Translations under genes and position numbers: made by a program
The notes under the pieces: generated by a model
Databases searched by the model: none
What the model was told of the DNA's origin: nothing
What the model saw: the letters and a program-made list of their open reading frames with translations, nothing else
Shown: one piece after another, positions 6,627-13,542 of the stretch
How positions within the stretch are numbered: the stretch's first letter is position 1
How the letters are laid out: the number at the start of each line of letters is the position of its first letter
Virus record (IMG/VR): IMGVR_UViG_3300033148_003551
Location: 1-28,774 of that record
Direction: 5' to 3' (one strand)
Length of the DNA: 28,774 nt
Source of the DNA: a virus

Positions 6627-7295
6627 ATGTCAAAGTCAAAAATTGTAGACATGTGGGGTGGTGGAACCGGAAGCAAGAAAGGGTCTTGTTGGGAGAGTCA
6701 CCCTGTTTATGAAATCAATGGGATGCCTATAGTCGGGGGAAGTTGCACAAGCAACTATCCTGATGTGGATGTGTTCATTGCTCTGGATGGTGGTGCTCGA
6801 AAAGGAAAACGATCTTACCCGTGGAACAAAGGGGTGGATATTTATTTTAAGATCGTGGACATGCAGGTTCCCGATGACATCAAAGAATTCAAAAAGCTTC
6901 TGTCCTACACTGCCAAGCAGATGAAGGCAGGGAAGAGCATCTATGTGGGTTGTATCGGTGGACACGGAAGGACAGGTTTATTCCTTGCTGCCCTGACAAC
7001 CTTCATGACAGGTGACAAGGATTCGATCAAGACAGTCAGAGCGGAGTATTGTCACAAGGCTGTTGAGTCTTCGGTTCAAATGGTTTGGTTGAACAAGTAT
7101 TTTGACATCACCAAAGTTGAACCTTCGAAGAAAGTCATCAGCAACTATTCGAAGAAGAAAGGCAAAAAGGATTCTACTATTTTGCCGTGGGGAAACCCCC
7201 AACAGGATGCATGGGTGGAAGGCAAGGTGACGGAGCAACCCCCCACCAATTACATGCACACAAACGGAAGCAAAATAGTCATCAATAACGATTGA
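6627..7295 (+). CDS. tyrosine/dual-specificity protein phosphatase, second copy
   Basis: P-loop CIGGHGRTG gives C109-X5-R115-T after the strand SIYVG, matching the first phosphatase closely at this site, while the rest of the sequence is clearly different. An acidic loop (DMQVPDD, about 78-84) may hold the general acid. It is 222 aa, with a Lys-rich, probably unstructured C-terminal third (KKVISNYSKKKGKKD). The gene starts one base after the 335-aa gene. Having two diverged cysteine phosphatases within 2.5 kb suggests two substrates or a diverged pair. Confidence 0.8.
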   Translation: MSKSKIVDMWGGGTGSKKGSCWESHPVYEINGMPIVGGSCTSNYPDVDVFIALDGGARKGKRSYPWNKGVDIYFKIVDMQVPDDIKEFKKLLSYTAKQMKAGKSIYVGCIGGHGRTGLFLAALTTFMTGDKDSIKTVRAEYCHKAVESSVQMVWLNKYFDITKVEPSKKVISNYSKKKGKKDSTILPWGNPQQDAWVEGKVTEQPPTNYMHTNGSKIVINND

Positions 7296-7304
7296 AAATA
7301 AATC

Positions 7305-7373
7305 GAAAATAGTTCAACATTTATTTGTCAAGGTGCTATACTTCACTTACTTAAACAGAAACACGGAAACAAA
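7305..7373 (+). promoter_or_regulatory. repeated promoter-leader cassette, copy B
   Basis: Extended -10 TGC-TATACT (7337-7342), upstream TTGTCAA and GAAAATAGTTCAACATT, and downstream leader ACTTAAACAGAAACACGG. It lies between the second phosphatase and the 57-aa gene at 7374. Copies A and D match it closely. Confidence 0.78.
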
Positions 7374-7547
7374 ATGAACCACTTCTTCAACGAAAGCCAC
7401 AACCCCACAGCCAAGGAAATTGCTGTGATGCTTCAGATAGCGAAAGCTGAACGCATTCAAAGACGCATGGAGCAACTTGCTGTTGCTGCTGATTGGCCTG
7501 AAGCGAAACGTGGAACCCACACTTACAAGCCTAACGGTCAATTGTAA
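7374..7547 (+). CDS. hypothetical small protein (57 aa)
   Basis: ATG at 7374 directly follows the leader of promoter cassette B, and the TAA stop abuts the ATG of the next gene (TAAATG). The product is basic and helical in its middle (AKEIAVMLQIAKAERIQRRM), with a short tail ending THTYKPNGQL. No family recognised. Its placement right behind a conserved promoter argues that it is translated. Confidence 0.65.
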   Translation: MNHFFNESHNPTAKEIAVMLQIAKAERIQRRMEQLAVAADWPEAKRGTHTYKPNGQL

Positions 7548-8303
7548 ATGTCAGAATCACTTCACATTCAGAAGCCAGAGAAATCCCCTTTGCCAATATC
7601 GGTGAAGGGTGCTTTGGCTCAACACAAACCCAAGCTGCTGAGCATCACTGCGATGATCAAAATCTTTGGCAAGGGGATTGCTGTTGAAATGCAAGAACAT
7701 GGAATGGAACTTTCTGTGTGTAACCATCAGGCAATTTTTGTTTCTGATCAGACTCACTCCAAGATTGATCTGAGTGATGACCTGACTGATGAGGCAAAAG
7801 TTCAAATGATTAAAGATGCTGTGAACTATCTGAATCCTTCAGTACCCACAGCCAAGAAACTTCCTGCTTCGAAAACGAAGGGGAAGAAAGTTGTTAAGCC
7901 CAAAATCTTAGGAGTTGATATGGCACATGACGAAATAGCAGCAGAAGTCGGGAACGGTGGAATCACTTCCCTTCCGAAAGCAAAAACATTTTATGATCCG
8001 GTAACCAGTTCATCAGCAGGTTCACGCTATGTTTATTTAGCGAAGCTGAAAGATGGAAAAGCAAAGCTTGCAATTCGCTTCAAAGGAACAGCAGTCTCAG
8101 TCAGGATCGAACCTTTCAACGATGAGCTTCAGTTGATTGCTGACGTTCTTGGATTGAACAACAATGGAACTTATGCATCTGGACATTTTCAGGCTGCTGA
8201 TACCACGTTGGTTCGATACATGAATTTGGTTGCGGGAACCCTTCAAGACAAATGGGATGTTGCCAAGTTCAACGAAAAGAAAATTCGTGAGGTTGGTGCG
8301 TGA
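7548..8303 (+). CDS. hypothetical protein (251 aa), possibly two domains
   Basis: Begins immediately after the 57-aa gene. An N-terminal region (to about residue 100) and a C-terminal region (about 145-251, beta-rich with YVYLAKLKDGKAKLAIRF) are joined by a Lys-rich linker (about 103-120). Neither part carries a motif I recognise. The stop overlaps the GTG of the next gene (GTGCGTGA context). Located upstream of the polymerase, so a role in replication or recombination is possible but not shown. Confidence 0.75.
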   Translation: MSESLHIQKPEKSPLPISVKGALAQHKPKLLSITAMIKIFGKGIAVEMQEHGMELSVCNHQAIFVSDQTHSKIDLSDDLTDEAKVQMIKDAVNYLNPSVPTAKKLPASKTKGKKVVKPKILGVDMAHDEIAAEVGNGGITSLPKAKTFYDPVTSSSAGSRYVYLAKLKDGKAKLAIRFKGTAVSVRIEPFNDELQLIADVLGLNNNGTYASGHFQAADTTLVRYMNLVAGTLQDKWDVAKFNEKKIREVGA

Positions 8304-8482
8304 AGAAATCCACACAAAAAAAGAAAGCCCCTCTGACATTTTACGGGGGGGATTTTCTTGTGGGTTCCAAGTTGGGATTGATCGTGACTGATCGAACAAC
8401 CAAATCAATTACCCTGTCCTATGGTGGGGTAAGTTTGGGGAAACATTTCGGGAAGGTAACCAATGAACATCAGCCAAGCTAA
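8300..8482 (+). CDS. hypothetical small basic protein (60 aa)
   Basis: GTG start overlaps the preceding stop. The first ten residues are strongly basic (VKKSTQKKKA), the rest looks like a small beta-sheet with Gly-Gly turns. The gene contains a run of seven G at about 8345-8351, a site prone to sequence error. Its 3' end overlaps the next ATG by 20 nt. No family recognised. Confidence 0.55.
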   Translation: MKKSTQKKKAPLTFYGGDFLVGSKLGLIVTDRTTKSITLSYGGVSLGKHFGKVTNEHQPS

Positions 8483-8846
8483 TTTGTATGAAGTGCTTGA
8501 TGCCTTTGCGGTGAGTGCAACGGTGGGAGTGAAGAACACGGGGAAGGTGGTGTTTGCTATCAACTCAGAAATGCACATTGACAATGGATATGTGGATGTC
8601 TCCCTTCGGGTTCAGGGGTTGCACATAAGAGAAACCACAAACTCACTTTATGCGATAATGAGAATCGGGGATTTGGGGATAATTGGAATTGCAAAATCTG
8701 CTGAGTTCAAATCAGTTTGTCTCTTTGATTTTTCTCATCCGGTTGCTGATGCCTATTACATGACCCTTGATTGGAATGCCTTGCTTCAGCATTTGTCTGA
8801 AGATAAATGGCACAGTGAATTTGTAGTGGAGTATATTGAATGCTAA
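8463..8846 (+). CDS. hypothetical protein (127 aa)
   Basis: ATG 8463 has GGGAAGG a few bases upstream. The product is acidic to neutral, beta-rich, without Cys clusters or membrane segments. Its end overlaps the start of the DNA polymerase gene by 7 nt, which points to translational coupling and possibly an accessory role, but no function can be read from the sequence. Confidence 0.7.
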   Translation: MNISQANLYEVLDAFAVSATVGVKNTGKVVFAINSEMHIDNGYVDVSLRVQGLHIRETTNSLYAIMRIGDLGIIGIAKSAEFKSVCLFDFSHPVADAYYMTLDWNALLQHLSEDKWHSEFVVEYIEC

Positions 8847-11164
8847 AGATTTGGAGCAAGGCATACCACCCAGATAAAATAAAAGAACTGGACGTTCTTC
8901 GGGGTGAAGGAATTCGAATATCCTACCCAACAGGCTCAGCAATTCCGTCACTGAAAGAAGGTGACGTTCTGCTGTCTATGGGTGGGGAAAATCTGAAGAC
9001 GATTCAGGAAGCGGGATTTTTTCACAAGGGGAGAACGATCACTTCCATGAGGGAAAAAGCTCATCCCCTTGGTGATGGAATCTGCTTCGTGACTTTTGAT
9101 ATTAGTATCAAAGATTTTGATTACACCCAATTTGTAAAATTTCAAACTGACCTTTCTTTGGTTCGGAGATATCTGGACACGGGAAGTCTGGAACCGCAAG
9201 TTGGGGATTATAAATGGGTGGAAGATTACAGTTATCTTCCTGAAATTATAAATCTGAAATACAACGAAACAGGCAAGCGTGTTCGTGTCGCTCTCGATCT
9301 GGAAACGGTTGGACTTGATCCGTGGGATAGCTCCAAATTTATTGTCAGTATTTCATTTTCAATTGTGGAGGGGATGTCAGAACTGATTCGATTTCAGGGA
9401 GTGGATGACCAACCAAAAAGAAACTCAGATTTGTGGGATCAAATAAATTGGTTGATGAACGATGACAGGATTTCTCTTGTCGGGGCAAACCTGAAATATG
9501 ATTTGATTTGGATTCGTCGGAAGTGGGGGATGCTTTGCACGAACTTCAAAATGGATACAACTTTGGTGGGGTCACTGCTTGACGAAAATCGAAGCAACTC
9601 CCTCAACACTCATGCAAAAATTTACTGCCCTTCTCTGGGTGGTTACGATGACACGTTTAATCAGACGGTTGATAAAAGTCGGATGGACTTGGTTTCGAAT
9701 GAAGACCTTCTGACCTATGCGGGGGGAGACACTGACGCAACTCTTCGGGTAGCAAACCAGATGGTCAAGAAACTTTCTGAGTCAGGATCACAAACCCGAT
9801 TTTATACCAACCTTCTTCACCCTGCTTCCCGTGCATTTGAGGACATGGAATTTAATGGGATTCTCGTGGACGTTGAGCACTACCAAAATTTGCAGGTAGA
9901 ACTATTCAGCGAAATGAAAAGGCTTGATCAGGAAGCACGGGATTTGATTCCAAATGCAATCCTCTATAAATACGATGGGGAGTTTAGTCTGACCAAATCC
10001 AAAATCATTTCAGACTTTATGTTTAACCATCCCAAGGGATTGAAGCTTGCTCCCCTGATGCTCACGGAAAAAACCAAAGTGGCATCAACTGCAATCGATC
10101 ATCTGAAGATGTTTGAAAGTGTTCCTGATGCAGTGGAGTTCGTGAAGATTTTCAAGGAGTGGAATTCAGCGAAGAAAACGGAGAGCACTTATGTCACGGG
10201 ATTTCTGAAACACTTGCGGGAGGATGGGAGGCTTCACCCAACAGCAATTTTATACCGTGGGGATTATGGTGGGGCAGGGGGAGAAGATGGAGGAACGGTG
10301 ACAGGGAGAACATCATTCAAAGACCCGGCATTTCAGACAGAACCGAAACACACAATTTGGGCTAAGAAATTGAGACAGGGTTTCCCTGCTCCTGAAGGTT
10401 ACGTGATTGTGAATTGGGATTACTCTCAGGGTGAGCTTCGGGTGATTGCGTGTGTGGCTAATGAACCCACAATGATTCAAGCCTACCTTGATGGGATTGA
10501 CATGCATCTGAAAACCGGAGCGGAGTTGAACGGGTACACCCTAGCGGAAGCCCTGACCATGAAGGAGGCAGGGGATGAGAAAATAAAAACAATAAGGCAG
10601 GGGGGCAAGGCAGGAAACTTCGGATTGATTTACGGGATTAGCCCTGAAGGTTTTGTGGAGTATGCGCGGAACACTTACGGGGTGGAAGTTTCTTTGGAAG
10701 AAGCCATTGCTCAGCAAGAACAATTTTTTGGACTCTATCCAGAGCTTTCCCGATACCACAAAGAATATAAAGAATACGCTCATGAGTACGGGCTTGTTCA
10801 ATCTCCGTTGGGTAGGGTTCGTCATTTGCCTTTGATCAATTCAAATAACTTCGGGAAGATGCTGCAATCTGAAAGACAGGCAATCAACTCCCCGATTCAA
10901 TCAACCCTGTCAGACCTCTCTCAGTTGTCCCTAGCGATCTTTAAGCAAAGGCATGGCAACCCTGAGACCTGTAGATTCTTTGCGATGACACACGATAGCC
11001 TGACTGCCTACGTGCGTGAAGACAAGGTGAATGTGTGGGGGCCAGAAGTATCAAACATCATGGAGACCTTACCCCTGAAGAGAATGTTTGGTTGGGTTCC
11101 TCAATTGCCGTTCCTGACTGATCGAGAGATTGGGCCGACATTCGGAGACCTTGTTGAAATGTGA
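8840..11164 (+). CDS. polA: family A DNA polymerase with 3'-5' exonuclease
   Basis: Replicative polymerase of 774 aa. The exonuclease has DLE (Asp153, Glu155), the Exo II stretch GANLKYD (215-221) and Exo III YAGGDTD (293-299), so it should proofread. Polymerase motif A is DYSQGELR (527-534), motif B is R586-K590-F594-Y598 within RQGGKAGNFGLIYG, and motif C is THDSL (717-721). The residue matching E. coli Phe762 is Phe594. Motif C has Ser where pol I has Glu (HDE), and motif A has Gly for Ile. There is no 5' nuclease domain; instead the first 145 residues are unrecognised, with a weak resemblance to uracil-glycosylase-like folds (LLSMGGENL...T). Expected to copy the phage genome. Preceded by a coupled small gene. 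Confidence 0.95.
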   Translation: MLKIWSKAYHPDKIKELDVLRGEGIRISYPTGSAIPSLKEGDVLLSMGGENLKTIQEAGFFHKGRTITSMREKAHPLGDGICFVTFDISIKDFDYTQFVKFQTDLSLVRRYLDTGSLEPQVGDYKWVEDYSYLPEIINLKYNETGKRVRVALDLETVGLDPWDSSKFIVSISFSIVEGMSELIRFQGVDDQPKRNSDLWDQINWLMNDDRISLVGANLKYDLIWIRRKWGMLCTNFKMDTTLVGSLLDENRSNSLNTHAKIYCPSLGGYDDTFNQTVDKSRMDLVSNEDLLTYAGGDTDATLRVANQMVKKLSESGSQTRFYTNLLHPASRAFEDMEFNGILVDVEHYQNLQVELFSEMKRLDQEARDLIPNAILYKYDGEFSLTKSKIISDFMFNHPKGLKLAPLMLTEKTKVASTAIDHLKMFESVPDAVEFVKIFKEWNSAKKTESTYVTGFLKHLREDGRLHPTAILYRGDYGGAGGEDGGTVTGRTSFKDPAFQTEPKHTIWAKKLRQGFPAPEGYVIVNWDYSQGELRVIACVANEPTMIQAYLDGIDMHLKTGAELNGYTLAEALTMKEAGDEKIKTIRQGGKAGNFGLIYGISPEGFVEYARNTYGVEVSLEEAIAQQEQFFGLYPELSRYHKEYKEYAHEYGLVQSPLGRVRHLPLINSNNFGKMLQSERQAINSPIQSTLSDLSQLSLAIFKQRHGNPETCRFFAMTHDSLTAYVREDKVNVWGPEVSNIMETLPLKRMFGWVPQLPFLTDREIGPTFGDLVEM
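9095..9112. repeat. variant palindrome TTTGATATTAGTATCAAA inside polymerase gene
   Basis: Differs by one loop base from the intergenic motif (CTTAGT to ATTAGT) and has a perfect six-base stem. It encodes FDISIK in the polymerase N-terminal region. It could be chance, but an 18-bp near-identity is unexpected. Confidence 0.45.
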
Positions 11165-11168
11165 ATTA

Positions 11169-11244
11169 GATCACAAAGAAAAGTCAGCAATTATTTGTCA
11201 ATGATGTATACTTTAAGGACTTAAACAGAAACACGGAAAATCAA
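11169..11244 (+). promoter_or_regulatory. repeated promoter-leader cassette, copy C (diverged)
   Basis: Keeps TTATTTGTCAA, TATACTT (-10 at 11207-11212) and the leader ACTTAAACAGAAACACGG. The upstream GAAAATAGTTCAACA block is altered to GAAAAGTCAGCAA and the TG of the extended -10 abuts the hexamer. It precedes the 183-aa gene at 11245. Confidence 0.7.
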
Positions 11245-11796
11245 ATGGCTTATGTATCACAACAACGTAAACAAGAACTGGCTCCCCAAATCAAAGCTGT
11301 ACTGAAGAAGTACAACATGAAGGGAACCATTGCGGTTCGTCATCACAGCACTTTAGTAGTCAACATCAAATCTGGTGATCTGGATGTTATCGGTAACTGG
11401 ATGGAGAATGACACTCCGGTAGTTCAAAACTACAAAGAGAGTGACACTGCTCCTGACCATCTTGATGTAAACACTTACCACATTGGTAGCGGTTACACTG
11501 GTGAAGTTGAAAACTTCCTGACTGAACTGAAGGATGCAATGAACGGTGAAGGTTCTGACGGTGAACAGAATTTTGACAAGTCTGACATCATGACTGATTA
11601 CTTTCACGTTGGTTGGTACATCGACATCAACATAGGTCAGTGGAACAAGCCTTACGTTTTCACTGGTGAGAAAGCTGACCCCACTCAAATCACTAAGCAA
11701 GATTTGATCGACATGAATGAGGGTTTTGTTAATCCTCCCAAGATGATCAGAATCGTTCGTGATGAATGGGCTGAGTCTGCTGCAAAATTTATCTAA
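11245..11796 (+). CDS. conserved-looking protein of unknown function (183 aa)
   Basis: ATG 11245 follows promoter cassette C. The start (MAYVSQQRKQELAPQIKAVL, then a Lys-Tyr helix and VRHHSTLVVNIKSG) resembles a family of uncharacterised proteins seen on phages and plasmids of Gram-negative bacteria, as I recall it. The protein is acidic with two folded-looking halves and a conserved-looking DYFHVGWYIDINIGQWNKPY stretch. It has its own promoter and is followed by a UUCG hairpin, so it may be strongly expressed by itself. Function unknown. Confidence 0.75.
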   Translation: MAYVSQQRKQELAPQIKAVLKKYNMKGTIAVRHHSTLVVNIKSGDLDVIGNWMENDTPVVQNYKESDTAPDHLDVNTYHIGSGYTGEVENFLTELKDAMNGEGSDGEQNFDKSDIMTDYFHVGWYIDINIGQWNKPYVFTGEKADPTQITKQDLIDMNEGFVNPPKMIRIVRDEWAESAAKFI

Positions 11797-11802
11797 CCAA
11801 CT

Positions 11803-11820
11803 AGCCCCTTCGGGGGCTTC
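11803..11820 (+). terminator. UUCG-loop hairpin, weak terminator
   Basis: AGCCCC (11803-11808), loop TTCG, GGGGCT (11813-11818), directly after the 183-aa gene. The T-tract is poor, so it may act as a partial terminator or as an mRNA 3'-end protector. Confidence 0.55.
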
Positions 11821-11823
11821 ACT

Positions 11824-11842
11824 CATCGACTAGGAAAAACTG
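11824..11842 (+). promoter_or_regulatory. repeated ribosome-binding leader CATCGACTAGGAAAAACTG
   Basis: This leader before ATG 11843 recurs almost unchanged before ATG 12171 (12152-12170), and in diverged form before ATG 12829 (12812-12828). The AGGA core serves as ribosome binding site; conservation of the flanks suggests shared translational control or gene-cassette duplication. Confidence 0.6.
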
Positions 11843-12145
11843 ATGAAAAAAACTTTTGAAGATAGCGACAAAGCAACCCAACTCTTTGAGCATTGTGGTA
11901 TGCGGGTTGTTCTGGAAGTCCACAAGCTGACAGGTGGTTGGTATGCTTCGGGTCAGATCACTCCGATGGTGGGCTATGATGAATCTCCCGTTGGGATTGA
12001 AATCAAGTGGTCTATCGTCAAGCCTCGTTCTTGGGGATTCAGTAATCGTGCGGAAGCTTCGAAAGCCCGTACCCAGATCAAGAAGGAAATTGCTGCCCGT
12101 ATTGAAGCGGGAGATTTCGAAGGCAATTTTATTAAGTACGTTTAA
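11843..12145 (+). CDS. hypothetical protein (100 aa)
   Basis: Starts after the repeated CATCGACTAGGA leader. A strand-rich first half (MRVVLEVHKLTGGWYASGQI) is followed by a Lys/Glu-rich C-terminal helix (RTQIKKEIAARIEAGDF). No family recognised. It is one of several small genes between the polymerase and the virion module. Confidence 0.7.
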   Translation: MKKTFEDSDKATQLFEHCGMRVVLEVHKLTGGWYASGQITPMVGYDESPVGIEIKWSIVKPRSWGFSNRAEASKARTQIKKEIAARIEAGDFEGNFIKYV

Positions 12146-12170
12146 ATAAATCATCGACTAGGAGAAACTG

Positions 12171-12428
12171 ATGAACACAAATCTTAAAACTTATCTAGAA
12201 CGGAAAAACCTTTGGCGCAATCATACGGGTGAGCCTGATCTGACAACGGACAACCTGACTCCCAAAGATTTTGAGTCACTGTTTGATTCAATTGAAAATG
12301 ATCTGTCTCCTGAGAACCTTCATTGTGACGGTGAGATTTCCAGAGCCGAAGCACAGAAGAAATATAAATTCCTGATGAGTGTGCAGAAGGAACTTGAAAC
12401 CCTGTATTACGCCTATCACCCTGAATGA
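12171..12428 (+). CDS. hypothetical protein (85 aa)
   Basis: Has the second copy of the repeated leader upstream. The product is acidic and mostly helical, with one Cys and no obvious motif. Its TGA stop overlaps the beginning of promoter cassette D. Confidence 0.65.
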   Translation: MNTNLKTYLERKNLWRNHTGEPDLTTDNLTPKDFESLFDSIENDLSPENLHCDGEISRAEAQKKYKFLMSVQKELETLYYAYHPE

Positions 12429-12435
12429 AAATAAA

Positions 12436-12505
12436 TTGAAAATAGTTCAACATTTATTTGTCAAGCTGCTATACTTTAGATACTTAAACAAACACGAGAA
12501 AGAAA
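12436..12505 (+). promoter_or_regulatory. repeated promoter-leader cassette, copy D
   Basis: TTGAAAATAGTTCAACATT, TATTTGTCAA, extended -10 TGC-TATACT (12470-12475) and leader ACTTAAACAAACACGAG, then ATG 12506. Nearly identical to copies A and B through the -10. Confidence 0.78.
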
Positions 12506-12769
12506 ATGCATACAGAAACAATCCTTAGATACCGAGTAGTCATCCTCTCTGACCGTGGGCCTGAAGTACGTGCTGCCCTGATCGAGCGAGGAATTGACCC
12601 CGATCAAAACTGGAAACTCGTTTGGTCTTTCAATGAAGAAGCTGACGCGATTGCCCAAATGGAACGCGAAATTGAAGAAGGCAAAGAGTACGGTCTTGAT
12701 AAATACGACACTTACAAAATCATTGACAACGGTGCAACTGAGCATCGTCAAGTTCAAGATTGGTTTTAA
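12506..12769 (+). CDS. hypothetical protein (87 aa)
   Basis: Sole gene between promoter cassette D and a strong terminator, so it is a one-gene unit. The product is acidic, starting with a strand (ILRYRVVIL) and containing a charged helix (EADAIAQMEREIEEG). No family recognised; a stand-alone expressed small early protein of this kind often targets a host function, but that is inference. Confidence 0.7.
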   Translation: MHTETILRYRVVILSDRGPEVRAALIERGIDPDQNWKLVWSFNEEADAIAQMEREIEEGKEYGLDKYDTYKIIDNGATEHRQVQDWF

Positions 12770-12774
12770 TCCAC

Positions 12775-12796
12775 GGGGGGGCAACCCCCCATTTTT
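12775..12796 (+). terminator. rho-independent terminator
   Basis: Seven G (12775-12781), loop CAA, six C (12785-12790), then ATTTTT. Ends the 87-aa gene's transcript. The T-tract overlaps the palindrome at 12794. Confidence 0.85.
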
Positions 12797-12811
12797 GATC
12801 TTAGTATCAAA
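12794..12811. repeat. interrupted palindrome TTTGATCTTAGTATCAAA, copy 2
   Basis: Perfect TTTGAT/ATCAAA stem with loop CTTAGT between the terminator and the gene at 12829. Confidence 0.7.
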
Positions 12812-12828
12812 CATCGACATAGGAAAGA

Positions 12829-13467
12829 ATGATGGAAATGACACAGAAACAATCTTTAGTGGTTCAACTGGAATCACTTCTTCACACTCACGATTTCAAA
12901 AAAGCGGGTGACGCTGCTTACAGTCTCGTGAGCCAGTACATCAAGAAAGGTCAACATGACGGTTCACTGACTCAACCTCAGTGGAACTTTGTGGCTAGTC
13001 TGGTTCAACAGGCTACTGCCCCTGCTCCGAAACTGGACACGGAATCGGTTGGAGATTTTGCGGGAGTGATCGAACTTTTCAAATCTGCGAATCTGAAATA
13101 CCCGAAGATCACAATCGGTAGTATCGGGCCTGTCGTTCAATTGTCTATGGCGGGAGCCAAGGCTAAGAAGCCGGGTACTATTAACGTCACTGACGGAAAG
13201 CCCTACGGACAAAACATCTGGTATGGTCGGGTCAATGCTGACGGTACTTGGGAAAAGTCGTTTAAGGCAACTGATGAAATCGGTGAAATCTTAAAGGGAC
13301 TTTCTGAAGACCCTGCGGGATTTGCTTCAGCGCATGGTGACAAGCACGGTTCATGTTGCTTCTGTAACAAGACTTTGACCCATCCCAATTCGGTGACTGC
13401 GGGATTCGGGCCTGTCTGTGCAGACAATTGGGGATTGAAATCACAGTGGAAAGCTGCTGTAAAATAG
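12829..13467 (+). CDS. protein with C-terminal DUF6011-like zinc-binding domain (212 aa)
   Basis: The C-terminal 40 residues contain CCFCNKTLTHPNSVTAGFGP followed by VCADNW: two Cys pairs around a 'gives name to G-x-G-P-x-C' pattern that I associate with DUF6011-type zinc-binding modules on phage and host proteins. The middle (about residues 85-160) is beta-rich, with WYGRVNADGTWEKSF. The N-terminal 60 residues are helical. Likely nucleic-acid related but unproven. Preceded by the diverged leader CATCGACATAGGA; ATG 12832 is an alternative start. Followed by a terminator before the portal gene, so it closes the early/middle part. Confidence 0.7.
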   Translation: MMEMTQKQSLVVQLESLLHTHDFKKAGDAAYSLVSQYIKKGQHDGSLTQPQWNFVASLVQQATAPAPKLDTESVGDFAGVIELFKSANLKYPKITIGSIGPVVQLSMAGAKAKKPGTINVTDGKPYGQNIWYGRVNADGTWEKSFKATDEIGEILKGLSEDPAGFASAHGDKHGSCCFCNKTLTHPNSVTAGFGPVCADNWGLKSQWKAAVK

Positions 13468-13489
13468 ATCATCACCCATCTGGAATAAT

Positions 13490-13528
13490 CGGTTAGGAAG
13501 TTATACACTGCTCCCTGACCGTTTTTTT
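13490..13528 (+). terminator. rho-independent terminator separating early and virion genes
   Basis: CGGTTAGG (13490-13497) pairs with CCTGACCG (13514-13521) with one G-T pair, followed by seven T. The flanking GAATAA and TTATTC can extend the stem. Confidence 0.8.
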
Positions 13529-13542
13529 ATTCTGGGTGGGAT

